Shown here: positions 35,262 to 47,589 of the stretch, piece by piece
Position numbering within the stretch: the stretch's first letter is position 1
How the letters are laid out: every line of letters begins with the position of its first letter
Assembly (NCBI RefSeq): GCF_910596095.1
Contig: NC_056540.1
Span: 24,248,501-24,312,500 of the forward strand
DNA length: 64,000 bases
From: Thunnus maccoyii
Taxonomy: Eukaryota; Chordata; Actinopteri; Scombriformes; Scombridae
Direction: 5' to 3'
Notes under the pieces: model-generated
The model's database searches: none
Told to the model about the DNA's origin: nothing
The model's input: only the letters and a program-made list of their open reading frames with translations
Position numbers and translations under genes: made by a program

Positions 35262-35892
35262 TTATCACAGAATCTAGATTCAAAGACTAACTTCCTGTCA
35301 CATTGATCTTATCCTGTTCTTTGTGAAGCATATATCACCTCTCATTCTTCACCATTCACTCAGTCATTTAAATGATAATCTCAAAGATTTTTGTTTCTAT
35401 GAATTTTGGGAACTCTTCCATTAATGCTCTCATCCTGTAGCGCTTTTCATCTTTGGTCGGCATGTCCAGCTTCTGTCCTCACTCTGCGTGTAGGTGCACA
35501 GCTCTGCAGCGAGCTAAACACACTTTTAACAGTGGTTGAAGACAGGAGTGGCCTGTGAGGATTTTACTGGAATAAACAGTAAAACTGTGAAAACAGTATC
35601 AGAAAGAAATTTAATGATATTGATTACAAATCAGAAAAACTAAGATACCACAAACACGTGTCAGAATGTATTGTAAAGACGAACTACAGAGAACTGGATT
35701 CACAAAATATTGATAAATATAATTAAATTAGTTACTTGTCCCTCATGTAAGGATGAAACAAAATATAAGTACAAATCAAGATTATAGAGACTATAATTGA
35801 TATTTTGATATTGATATTTAAATAGAGGTTTTTTGCACTTATCTGCAGTGGTTTTTATTGATAGTTGCTGAGAGAAGTTGTATCTTTGTGGG

Positions 35893-36029
35893 AATCATAT
35901 ATGTTCCTCCCCTAAATTATTGTAAAAGGATGACAATACTTTAAATATATATCTGGAGTAAATCTGACCTTTCTACATATACTTATCCCCAACTCTGAGC
36001 ATCAGCAGTATATAAAATATAATCAGCAT
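35893..36029 (-). pseudogene. Fossil signal-peptide exon with mutated splice donor
   Basis: 36029-35987 encodes MLIIFYILLMLRVG, as in the 3002-type genes, but the donor GT has become AT (ATAAGT). About 95 bp of the old first intron remains to roughly 35893, and the V exon is absent. It lies upstream (5') of the 33364 gene and is a relic of a second gene once present in each duplicated unit. Confidence 0.75.
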
Positions 36030-37889
36030 TTTCTGGCCAATCTGCTCGAGACTGCAGTTAAATTATAACTATTAGAGGATGATTTGTCATGTAATCAAGG
36101 AATCAAACACCAGACACAGAACCAGCAGTGAGCCCCTGTTATCTTGTATTTGATTCTTGTTGTGGGTTTCTATAACTGACTCTTACAGTAAACATGACAG
36201 ATCTTTTGTTTACAATATCTTTAATCATGATGTAATCTAATCTACCAATGTCAATATTTGGATGGTCTCTCCTGCTGACAGTCACTCCTATGATCATCTG
36301 GCTTATCTGAAAATGTCATCTAAGCTTTTGAAGGCACAGATGAATATCTAATAATAATAATATCTATAATATATAATATTGAAAACAAAAACCCTGTGAA
36401 CAGTACTTCAATGTACTTTGTGTCCTGCTGCATACTTTATTTTTTGTGTTGATGTCTCATTTTTATTGCACGTTATGTTACCGCAGTTATTGCCTCCAAA
36501 CCTGGACAAATAAACAACCTGTAGCATAGCTAAAGTATTTTAAAGCAGAAGTGACTACCTTCGCATGAACTTCATTTTTTATATGTAAAATTGAACTGAT
36601 AAGAGTTGCATGGACCCACATTTGTAATTTGATTTCTTTTTGGACCACAGTTGGAGTTTTCTCAGGCTGGTTAGGAGTTCATCTGTCCGGACTGCTGCTA
36701 ACACAATGCCACTGAACACTGTTAGCTTAGCCTGTTAGCACCTGCTACCGCCAATGTTACTGAGAAAAATAACTTAACATAAAATAGCTTGCAAGCTAAT
36801 TAAATCTATATCTACAGAGCTATTGGTTAATCAGGGATCCAGGAACAAAACCAGCGTAATCAGATGCATAATTGCACATAGGCTGAAAATAAAGCTGCTA
36901 ATATTAGCTAGCCTGATTCACTCAACACTCAACAGTTCATAAATACATCATAAAAACTCATATTTTTATCCCGCTGATTTGGTTGCTAAACTGTCATATT
37001 CACACCAAAATGAAGATTCAGTCTGTCAGTCAAACTGTCAGGTTTTATCATGTTCTGTGAACATCCTGCTCTCAAAAATCGATATTAAATCTCAACATTT
37101 TTGAATGGAATTCTGCACACAACAAGCTGATCTGCTATCATATTACTGTATCTTTGATGCTGGTTGATCATGAAACTATATAATGTTAGTTACTTTTTAA
37201 TATTTGCATAAGCCAATTGATTGATTTGTCATCTGACCGCTTTAGTAGTAGTAGAAGATGTTAATGTTTATTTGCAAACTTCATGTTTGCTATCCTAACG
37301 TACAGTGTTTCCAGTGCAGCCGGGCAGGCTCCGGTCTTACCTTCAACATCGTGAATGTAAGCTTCAGTCCAGTTGATTCAGTCCTTTTTTTTTTTTTTAA
37401 CCCTTTTTGGGATCCTGACAAATCAATTTTATCAAATTGGTCAAAGAAAGTGATGGTAAACAGGTTAAGTTTTTTGACCATCTCGCACAGGCTTCAATTG
37501 ACAGTGTTCAAGTGCGTGAACAAATATCTTGTCGTGTGTGATGCACCATTATTTTCAAATCTTGTAGTGTGTCCATGTTTGACATTATTAAGATTAGAGA
37601 GAAGAACATCTATGAAGTTTTTCCTTATGTGCGTGATGCAACTGGATTTCAAAATTAGTTAGGATTTTAAAACTCCTGTAGTCTGAGCCCGGCTTCAAGC
37701 AGCACCCATGACAAAGTTGTGCCAGTAGTGGTTGTTATTAGCAGCAGAATGTTGAACTGAAACCAACATTAATGTACCAAAGTTGCCTGCTGACAAAACG
37801 TAATTACTGTGGTTTTTTAAATGTGTTTACAGTAGCAAATGTTGACAGTCCATTATTTAATATCTCTTTGGATTGTTTTCTGGTTCCAG

Positions 37890-39699
37890 GATCAGGATTG
37901 GATCCAGTTGTCCTTGTACTTGGAGCACTGTTGGCCTGCTGTGTGACTGTGATTGCTATCCTTATTTTCTACATTAACATGAGGAGAGTTTGTGAACATT
38001 GCAAAGGTATGTTCACTGTATTTTGCTTTCTGTTTCAGTTAAAGTCCCCTCAACTCAATGTATTGTTACTTCACTTAGATGTTGGACCTTCACTGTGCAG
38101 AATGATGTATTGTATGTACATGTTTGACTCTCAAACATTGTTTTCATTAGCACAGGGAAAATTGCTCTCTGCCAACGTTAAATCTTTAAAGGCTGTTTTA
38201 AGTTGATTTTCTATATTTTTCTTATTGTCAACAAATCTCATGTGCAGAGCCAAACCAACCATGAATTGATCCTACTTGTCTGTATCCAAAGTCTGATATA
38301 TCTTACTCCCCTGTGCTGTAGACCTCCATAGATATCCAAAAATTATTAAAAACCTGTCAGTGAACCACACTTTGCATCAGGCGACATGTTTATTCATTAT
38401 GAAGAGTACGGGCACAGTAGTTTGTTTAGAAACAGCTCCAAAGACTAATAACAGCAATCACTTCTTTTAGTGAGTAGTTAGATGGTGGTTTTTCAATGTT
38501 TCAGTGTCAAAATTACAATTAAAAAGTGTAAAAAATACATTTTTATGGTGATAAAATATTGTAAACCTTTAAGGAGTGAACAATTTTATGACTTCACTAT
38601 CCTTGTATGTTTTTTTTTTAGTTTTTTAAAAAAAAATTATATTAATTTCCCTAAGTAGCAGTAACTTCTACTGGTTGATGAATGTTCTTTCATCATGTGA
38701 ATAATGATTGTGTCCTTTTTGTATATTGAACATTTAATTTCAGGTGTTATATGGCATTACAAAGTGTAGTTTCCCATGAGCAAAACAATTCACCTCTAAC
38801 TGCTCAGTCCTCTGGTAGACTTGGTCGAGGGGCAGCCAAGGGACTGAAGTGAACTGCAGAGACAACTGTGTAACTAATGTGAACAGAGACTTGCTTTATT
38901 TATTTCTGTCTTTTAATGAGACACAAATCACACTGATACAACAGCAGTAAACACACTGAAGGTTTTGCTTTTATTAACAGGAACAAAAGGAGCTTCTCAT
39001 AATCTTGGACATGACAAGTCAACAGTGGATCAATCAAATGACCCGGTAACTATGCTTCTGGTAAATATGTGACGGTGTGTTGCCCTGTTTGCACTGGCTA
39101 GGTCTAGTGATCTTGATGTAGGAGTGTAATGAATATTTTGCTAACTTTTTCCTTTTTTTCCTTTGTCAGATCAAGAAGTTACAAAGTAAAATAAAATAAA
39201 TTCACTGTTAAGTAACATAATGTTTTTACTATATGATAAACATGGATAAAATCAAGCAGTATGAATACAAAACAGATCACTGAGAAATATCAAAGGAGTA
39301 TTTTAAAATAATATAGTAACATTAGAAATGACATAAAATAATGTTAAATTTGGTTTTTAAAAGCAGTTCAATTCAATAATATAACACATCTGCTGCTTTC
39401 ATGACAGAGGAATGAATAATCAATAAGACATTTAGGCTAATGAAACTGATTAAATAAGCCACCTAAGAAAATAACTTCATTGTTCAGTTAATGATGTTAC
39501 AGTCATGATCTCTAAATTATTTAATAACACACACATATATTTTTTGCAGGATGGTGAAGCAAAGGCAGTGAACTATACAGCGGTGGATTTCTCCTCGCTG
39601 AAAGTAAAAAGAGGGAGTAAAATGAGGAGAGAGAACACACAGTGTGTGTATTCAGATGTTAGATTAGATTACCATACCCAGCAACACCCCGCTCTATAG
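37890..39699 (+). pseudogene. Orphan TM + cytoplasmic-tail exons of a plus-strand NITR-like gene
   Basis: Three exons match the 3' half of the 22413 gene: 37890-38006 TM ([20 protein letters not shown]), 38981-39045 and 39550-39699 tail (ITIM VNYTAV, CVYSDV, stop). All splice sites look functional and there is no frame damage. The matching segment begins inside what would be intron 3 (about 36563, corresponding to 24467), so the signal, V and I exons were never copied into this unit or were lost. I see no Ig exon on the plus strand between 35.2 and 37.9 kb. It is a partial-duplication pseudogene unless an unseen upstream promoter drives it. Confidence 0.75.
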
Positions 39700-40193
39700 G
39701 CAGAGTAGGACCTTTACACTGCTCCCCAACTCTCTGCAGAGGTCCATAGCTTAGCTCGTTTTAGGGTGTACATTATATTATGTGCACAGACAGCGACAGG
39801 AGGAAGTTGAACATCAGTCTTCTTGAAATCCTTTGCAAAATTCAAATTTCATGATGCACATTTGTTTATGTAAAACAAAAGCAGAACATATATACAAACA
39901 TTAATGTCTTTTAGTACAATACCTTAATATGGCATTGATAATAGATGTGGGTAAAGGGGGATTGTTCAAACCTTAAAAATGCAGATCAGATAAAGAAGGC
40001 AAATAGGAAATCATCCTCATGAATCATTTTAAGATGAATGTTTCAAAAAGACAGTTTGGGTGTCATCACAAGCTTCTTTGATGAATTTAATTTTTTTAAA
40101 AATCCACAAACATTAAACAAAATGTAAAAGATACGGTATGTTAAAGACTATCCCAAAAGGTTTAACTATTAAATGTCAAACTTTCATGATGAT

Positions 40194-42138
40194 TCATTCC
40201 TGTTTTTGAAGTAAATAAAAGACATTGGTGTAGACACAATTTTCCTCCGTTGCTTTTGCATTCCTTTTCCCTGCTTTGCCAGTTGTCTTCTTGGTCAGTG
40301 CAGAATAAACCAAATAGTCCTCATATATCTGAGGAAATACATCATGCATGTCAATATAAAAAGGTACAAACAGAAAAAAAACATGCTGATAACTTTTCTC
40401 GTGACATATTCTGTTTAAATTCCTTACCTGCTGACCACCACTGGCTGTTTCAGTATGTGTTTGCAGAGAAGCGGCAGCTTTATTTTAAATATAATAATGA
40501 TAATTAAAAACAGAAAATAATGATAAATAATGATCAGCAACACAGGCTTCACTGGTTTTACTTTATCTTTGATAAATGGTCCAGCAATCTGACTTATACA
40601 CAACTCTACTATGAATCTAAAGATTTTACAGCTTTTACCAAATACTGTTTGATAGACTGATGTTTGAGTAGTTTCCTTAACTTACCGTTGCAACAATCAC
40701 AAGATTTTTTCTTAACAACCAGACTTATAGCCAATGCAGCACACAGCAGAAAGATAAGTGTGTTGGCCTTCTGTAAATCCCACCAGCTGACAACTGAAGC
40801 ATTACGAAAAGAAGGAAATGATTTAACATTAAGAAGTAGTAATTAATAATGTTGGTATTATGATAAGATGATGTTACTTGAAGAACAAATGTTTTTGTTA
40901 GTTGATCTAAAGGGATTGTACTTGACTCCTGATAAAACACACACATATATGATAATCTCACCATTATATAGAAATTAATTTACCTTCAATGATGAGTTTA
41001 GTTCCATTTCCGAATAATATCTCTCCACATGTGGCCACAGCACAGTAATAAGTCCCAGCATCAGAGGAGCTGACGTTTTTAGAGAAGCGATAGACACAGC
41101 TCTTTGCAGATGAGTGAATGCCAGTTTTCTTTCTACATTCATCACGGCTACTTCCATCAGCGTAGATGATGTCTGGATGAGATGCATCTGACCCGGCTTT
41201 GTACCAGTAAACACTGTGTACTCCTGGACACGTCTTGTTCTCAGAGTCAGAGAGGACTGAACACTGGAGAGTCACAGCGTCTCCCGGACGGACTGGATCA
41301 GATGGAAAGTCTTGAGTGATGGCAGTGATATCAGGTTCTGGTCCTGTGGTATTGAAAATAAAAATATTAAACTTATTTTGTATACTTGAGTGAAATTATG
41401 TAGACATTCATTTATATACAAAAACATTTTCCTATAAATTATCGGCCACTGAACAACAGTATAGTTTGATGTCCTTTCAGTGCTTCCTATGCAATGCAAA
41501 ACTGTTAAAATTTTGAGATCCACATACACATTTTTAAAATAGAAATTTAAGTTTTGTAATGAAATTGGGAAATTTAATGGCACTTTAAAGTTAAAGTAAA
41601 ATAGATCACAGTATTACCTTTAACTAACAAATATGTCCCGCTCCATTCAGTATTCGTCCACTCCATGACTGCACAATGGTACATCCCCTCGTCTTCTTGG
41701 GTTGTCTTCAAAATGGTCAGGTTACTAAAATTTTTATCAGTATTTGTGTCCAATTTTGTGGAAGAAAACTCTGGTTCATACTCAGGTGTTCTAGATTTAA
41801 TCACTTTCACAATTAATTTCAGAGTATCACCGGCACTCTGCTTGTACCAGTAGAGATGTTTTAAGCTGAACTCATCATTAGGGAAAGCACATGTCAAGTT
41901 TACAGGTTCACCAAGTTGAACCGTGATCACTGGAATCAGCGAATCTGAATGAAATGAAAATATAGAATACACAACAATTATAATATAATGTACAAAATGT
42001 ATTACGCAAAAAGATGATATATGACCCTCCAAACATCTTGTCAGCATGCAAATTCTTAGTTGTATACAGAATGCACAGAATTAGATGGCACTTACATCCT
42101 TGATGAAGAACAAGCAGTGTTAGCCATAACATGATCAT
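40194..42138 (-). CDS. NITR-like receptor 7, inhibitory (chimeric I exon)
   Basis: Six exons, minus strand: 42138-42096 (MIMLWLTLLVLHQG), 41944-41618 V, 41343-40984 I, 40793-40686 TM, 40477-40428 and 40328-40194 tail; 340 aa. V (15-123): LTCAFPNDEF, LYWYKQSAGDTLKL, EDEGMYHC, WSGTYLLV. The I exon starts like that of the 61685 gene (PEPDITAITQDFPSDPV) but continues like the 33364 gene (CRKKTGIHSS), with six cysteines and FGNGTKL. A 46-bp piece of the other I-exon start survives just upstream (41441-41486). The TM has the 8-codon deletion. The tail has the ITIM LVYSAL and CVYTNV. It is convergent with the orphan TM+tail at 37890-39699. Exon choice in I is supported by a CACAG acceptor and by phase; use of the fossil acceptor would truncate the protein. 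Confidence 0.85.
41441..41486 (-). pseudogene. Fossil 5' end of an I-domain exon inside intron 2 of the 40194 gene
   Basis: On the minus strand, an intact acceptor (GCATAG) is followed by codons reading GSTERTSNYTVVQWP, the I-exon start used by the 15719, 27743 and 33364 genes. After about 46 bp it switches to intron sequence like that of the 61685 gene. The functional I exon of this gene starts further on, at 41343. It is a recombination scar that still carries a usable-looking acceptor in the right phase. Confidence 0.75.
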
Positions 42139-42241
42139 CTTGACATTGTCTCTTGTTAGGAACCTTTCTGGTATTTCACTGAGTAAAGGAGGTGATGTAA
42201 CGTGGCCACGACACTGAATGTCACTCTAAGAAATTCATGTG

Positions 42242-42246
42242 ATTGG
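42242..42246 (-). promoter_or_regulatory. CCAAT box of receptor 7
   Basis: GACAACCAATCACATG on the minus strand, 104-108 bp upstream of the ATG at 42138. One base of the GATAA element seen in its siblings is changed. Confidence 0.5.
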
Positions 42247-43026
42247 TTGTCACAGATTCAAAGTGCACTTCCTGTCACATTGGTCTTATCTTGGTCATTG
42301 TGAAGCATATTTCACATCTCATTCTTCACCGTTCACTCAGTAATTTTAATGATAATTTCAACGATAATCAATGATAATCTCTTGTTTTTATGAATTTTGG
42401 GAACTCTTCCATTACTGCTCTCATCCTGTAGCGCTTTTCATCTTTGGTTGGCATGTCCAGCTTCTGTCCTCACTCTGTGTGTAGGTGCACAGCTCTGCAG
42501 CGAGCTAAACACACCTCCAACAGTGGTTGAAGGCAGGAGTGGCCTGTGAGAATTTTACTGGAACAAACAGTAAAACTGTGAAAACAGTATCAGAAAGAAA
42601 TTTAATGATATTGATTGCAAATCAGAAAAAGCTAAGATACCACAAACAAGTGTCAGACCAAACGTATTGTAAAGATGAACTACAGAAACAAGAAAACTGG
42701 ATTCACAAAATATTGATAAATATAATTAAATTAGTTTCTTGTCCCTCATGTAAGGATGAAACAAAATATAAATTAAAGACTATTAAAGAGGATATATTGA
42801 TATTTTGATATCGATATTCAAAGAGCAGGTTTTTTTGCACTTATCTGCAGTGGTTTTTATTGATAGTTGCTGAGAGAAGTTGGATCTTTGTGGGACCAGT
42901 GACCCTCATTATTTTGAATGGGACCACTGTGAGGATGCTGATGCAAGTGATCTGGCAAAAAAGTTGAACCTGGCTCAATTTTTCTGAGCATTGAAATCCT
43001 TCTAATAGCATCACATTGCACAAATG

Positions 43027-43179
43027 ATCCTGGGAAGACATTAAACAAAAATCATATACGCCCTCCCCTAAATTACTGTAAAAGGATGACAATACTTTAA
43101 ATATATATATGGAGTAAATCTGACCTTTCTACATATACTTACACCCAAATCTGAGCATCAGTAGTATAAAAAATACCAT
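43027..43179 (-). pseudogene. Fossil signal-peptide exon and first-intron remnant
   Basis: 43179-43143 reads MVFFILLMLRFG, two codons shorter than its relatives, with an intact GT donor. First-intron sequence continues to the old V acceptor region near 43027 (cctgggaagacatt), where the V exon is missing and replaced by generic flank ending acaaatgat. Dead fragment upstream of the 40194 gene. Confidence 0.72.
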
Positions 43180-44163
43180 AATTTTCTGGTTAATCCACTT
43201 GAGACTGTAGTAAATTATAACAATTAAAAGATAATGTAATCAATTGGGAGGGAACAATTTTAGAGCAACCTAATTGGCCTCTCGCTACAGGAAAAAATCT
43301 CAATTATCTTTCCAAACACAAGACACAAAACCAGCAGTGAGCCCCTGTCATCTCGTGTTTCTCTCTATCTCTGTTATAGTAAACATGACAGATCTTTTGT
43401 GTACAATATCTCTGATCTTGATGTGAACTAATCTCCCAATGTCAATATTGTGGATGGACTCTCCTGCTGAGAGTCACTATCTCTGGTTGTGCTGCATCAG
43501 TTCTCATCCTTTTTTTAAACTATCCATTGTGAGTCTGATAATGTTATAAGAGTGCAATAATAAATCAGTGGATTACTTTTTCATCACAAGACAGCACATT
43601 GTACTGTTTTGTACATCTTATTGTGTCTCGTTGTCATTCACTGTAGCACGACCATATTTATCGGGGTTTGTGACCTGGTTTCTAAAATCCCTGAAATAAA
43701 TCGTCTGAACTGCATTAGACAAATACACAGCGAAATATACAGGGATTACACAGAAGAGTTATAGTTGTATAATTCAAAAGTCCTGTGATGAATACTTTTA
43801 TGTTCTTTGTGTCCTGCTTTGTACTTTATACTTTCTCTTTGCGCGCGGACACACATGCACACACACACACACACACACACTTAGTTACAATCTGTTTACT
43901 GAAACAAACGATGTATGGAAAGTTAAGCATTGTTGTGGTTGGGCTTTTAAAATAAGGTGTGAATTCAAAAGGGGCTCTTCTTCCTGTATCACTCTGTATC
44001 AAGTCTCAGGAAGCTGGGCTTGAGCACAACTGTTTTACCTGTTCATCAAGGCAAGTGCAATAACAATACATGATTGTATCATCACAATCATTTACAGGAG
44101 TAGACAGAGGTTTTTGCTTTATATTGATAGTTGCTAAGAGAAGTTGGATCTGGGTGAGACCAG

Positions 44164-45544
44164 TGTTGGGCATCAACCCTGGGGTCAGACAAAGGCAGGC
44201 CTACATGTAAACTCTGAAGTCTGACCACAAGGCTGCCTTTGCACTTTAACCTCTGAAACAAAAGAGCTGTGCCAATATGCTGCTCTCACAGACTATATCT
44301 CCCAGCCTGCTTTTGCAGTTTGCACCTTGGTGTGAAATCTGGGAAACCCCAAACTCTCATCTCCCATTGGCAGAGACTCACTAACACCACTGTGAGTCAT
44401 AGTAACGCAGCCGTGACCTCACTGCAGCTTTAATAAGTGACTGAACAAATTTGACATTGCCTTTCCATTGTAACCGGAAGCTTTGCTTTTTTACTTAAGG
44501 ATGTAACCCTGTGCACCTGTAATTTTCCTCGCCGAGTTTGAAGAGCCTCCTCTCACTGGACGAGCTGGGACTTTGCCCCGTGTTCACCCGAACGCAATCA
44601 CTGTATCCGGGAGACAGACCACTGCTGCAACTCAGCGCTCTCAATTTGCCTGCAAAAGGGAGAAAGGATTTCTTCACAGAGATGAAGGACTGCCTCATCT
44701 TTAACTGAGTCGACTCTGCTGTTTTGTCCGCAATGCCCGCCGAGGATCAGCTGTGGTCAAACTCACCGTCAGAGTGGGAGGACGGCCCCGTCAGCATCCA
44801 AGCAGAGGAACCAAGTCGGACTGGGCTTTCTAAAGCGACCAAGAGGTGTCTGGGCAGAGACAGTGTTAAATTGTGTATTCTTAGCTTTTAGCTTTTTAAG
44901 CTTTATTGCTTGTGTTATTATTGCGTGAATTGACGGACTTCCGAGTCTGTTTGCCTGCTATACTCTGAAGAGTAGTTAAAGTTTGCTGCCTGAGTAGTCT
45001 TGTGTAGTCTTCACCACACTAGACTGCCTTGTTTGTGCCACCTGGGTCTGCTGTTGTGCTACCATAAAAAGTAAGTTGCTTTGTCAGTTAACAAACCAGA
45101 CAACATTCGTACAGACTACCGTTCATACGTGTGCTTTCTGTGGATAAGGCAAAGCGCTGCTATCCCCTCACCGTCGCGGAACTCCACTGAGAGTCAGCTT
45201 TCCCCTTTTCTTTTTTCTCTTGCTACTAACCCACACACACGCGCAAACACATACACAATACACGCACCTCTCTTACACATCTGATGGTCAGATAACATGG
45301 GACACAGCGCCGCTCTGCCCCTTGTCACCTACCATCAGACACGTGTGTTTGATACATTGAATTGAGTGCAGAGATGCTGACCCCCAGGCGGCACCATCTT
45401 TCTATTGTCTAACCAAAACACCGCGGTCACATCCGTTATTTGGTCCTTGTGTGACGTGACTTCCTCCTATAGTCACGTCCAACGTCCACCATCTAAACTC
45501 TTGCGCGACGTTATCACACCAGATCACGTCCACCATCTTGCCAG

Positions 45545-45586
<42 letters not shown>

Positions 45587-46018
45587 GTGTTTTACCATGT
45601 ACAGCTGTTGTTTTATGTATGTTTGCTTAGGTAGAATTAGATTTTAGGATAGTGATTTATTGATCAAAGCATCGGCTAAAGGTTGTTAACTTTGCTATTG
45701 TTTAATAAACACTGTTATACATTTCAAGAGAAGTCTTCTGTGATTATTGTGCTCATTTATGAGCTAATTGAGAGAGTCAGAGCTCGAACTCAAACCTTCT
45801 TTGTTCACCTATAAATGTTGATATCCCTCAGATATTGACATTCTAGATTAACTCATTTATGAAACTACCTCACTGTCTGTTATTGGTTCCGGTATCCAGG
45901 TGGTGCCCTGTTATTATTAATTCATATTAATATTTTTATTAATTTTAATAATTAATAATTATCTGTGATAATTATTAATTATTGCTAAAAAACAGCCATG
46001 CTCCTCCCAGCTCCAACA
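44164..46018 (+). mobile_element. Solo LTR (about 1.85 kb) with 4-bp target duplication
   Basis: Starts TGTTGGGCATCAACC and ends CAGCTCCAACA (TG...CA, with inverted TGTTGG/CCAACA ends), flanked by CCAG at 44160-44163 and 46019-46022. The empty site is seen in paralogous flanks (gagaccagtgacc near 14874). It contains a polyadenylation signal AATAAA at 45704-45709 and a (CA)n tract at 45546-45584. No internal retroelement genes, consistent with LTR-LTR recombination. Superfamily not determined; the 4-bp duplication fits Ty3/gypsy. Confidence 0.7.
45546..45584. repeat. (CA)n microsatellite inside the solo LTR
   Basis: About 19 uninterrupted CA units. Confidence 0.95.
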
Positions 46019-46087
46019 CCAGTGACCATCATTCTTTTGAAAGGGACCACTGTGAGGGTGCTGATGCAAGTGATCTGGCAAAAAAGG

Positions 46088-46327
46088 TTGTTGCTCCAGT
46101 CACATCATCACCAACAGTGTTTGTCATAAAGATCTGATTGTCTGCGCATCCTAAATAAAAAAAAAACAAAACACAAAGCAATAATAAACAACATAGATTC
46201 ATGTATACCTTTTTCTAAATTGCTGCAAGAAGATGACAATATAATTGAAATATATCCAGAGTGAAGATGCCTTTTTATACTTACGCCCAACTCTGAGCAT
46301 GAGCAGGATATAAAATACAAACAGCAT
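46088..46327 (-). pseudogene. NITR-like remnant: signal exon plus truncated V exon
   Basis: 46327-46285 encodes MLFVFYILLMLRVG with an intact GT donor, and 46150 down to about 46088 encodes the start of a V domain (CADNQIFMTNTVGDD) like that of the 61685 gene. The V exon then breaks off and joins unrelated flank (ttttttgccagatcacttgc on the minus strand). The 5' flank including the CCAAT box (46435-46439) is retained and matches the 61685 gene. No I, TM or tail exons follow, so the gene is dead. Confidence 0.8.
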
Positions 46328-47589
46328 TTTCTTGTTAATTCACGTAAGACAGCAGTTAATTTAAACAGGATCAGAAGATGATCTGCCTTAATGTAATCAT
46401 ATGAAATGGGAGGAAACAATTTCGGAACAATCTGATTGGTTGCTTGTTATGTTGGCATTTCCGTGTACTACCACAGTGGAAATAATATCAAACATCTTTC
46501 CAACCTAAACACATGAAACAACACCAACAGCAAGCTTTTGTTTCATGTTTCATGGTGGGTTTCTATTACTGACACTGAGAGTAAACACAAGAGATGATTT
46601 AATTCAATCTTGACGTGAACTACAATAACCTGAAACACTCTTGTTCGTAACATTTTGTCTAGATTTCTACGATATTTGGATGGACTTTTCAGCTGATAGT
46701 TATGGTCAAGTTGTTTAGGACACACACAAAAATCACCATAAACTGGAATTAATTTTATCCTGATGGGGTCATGCATCAAGGAACTTTTGGATGATTTGTC
46801 AGATTTTCATTTGTGGGAAGAAGTGACACTTTTAGAGCATTGTTGTCATTACTACCATGTTTATTGGCCAGTAGCCTGATATCCAGAATCTCTAAAAAAC
46901 ATAGCAGGTGCTTTTTTTTGTGATTGATGGGGTGATATATTGTCCATTTCCAGAATGATTTATCTCAGTGTTTTTTCTATACTAACCCTATAAACTAGAA
47001 ATCAAACCAAAAGATGTTCAGAGACATCTTTCCAAACAAAACCTTGATGTTGAGTAATTCTTCATTATGTTTAATGGTGGAGATTTCAAGTGTTCAATGT
47101 CTTTTATTTTATGTTTTACTGCAACTTAAAGTCCCCCTCCACTCAAAAATGTTTTTTGCTTATTGTTCCTTCAGTTGGATGGTCGGCCTTCACTGTGCAG
47201 AATGATGTGCAGAGTCTGACACTAGAAGGCTGTCTTCACGTTTATCTACTAAAGAGGGAAAGTTTCTCTGTGCCTGTTTAAGAGGTGGGCCTATGTGCAT
47301 GATTTGTGACATCACAAAGATGGAGGGGCCATCTTGAATATTGTAGGAGGCAGCCAATCCAGATGTTCCACATCATCAATGATGACCCGCCCACTGTGCC
47401 TGTCAGTCACATCAGCAGGAAGAGCTGACGACTCTAGTCAGGGGGCTGGTGAAAGGAGAGCAGAGCACAACGCTGTCACAGAAACTAATTCAGCTGCATG
47501 CAGTTTAGAATTCTGACTCAACTAACCTGCATGTTTTGATCTGAGGAAGGGGACTTGTGTGAAAAGGGGAGAAAAATCACAAATAAAAT

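Larger units (their letters stand above)
32394..36540. repeat. Convergent module, copy 2 (5'-truncated)
   Basis: Starts at the position equivalent to 26418 of copy 1, so it has only the two tail exons of the plus-strand gene, followed by the intact minus gene 33364-35153 and its flank with a fossil signal exon. Its right end (about 36330-36540) resembles 15170-15280 rather than copy 1. Confidence 0.75.
36563..44163. repeat. Convergent module, copy 3
   Basis: Matches copy 1 from 24467 but has about 555 bp (36637-37192) not present there. It contains the orphan TM+tail, the gene 40194-42138 and flank with a fossil signal exon, and is then interrupted by a solo LTR at 44164. Confidence 0.75.

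Noticed and set aside
45402-45647. Frames across the (CA)n tract on both strands
   Set aside because: Repeat-driven and lying within the solo LTR.
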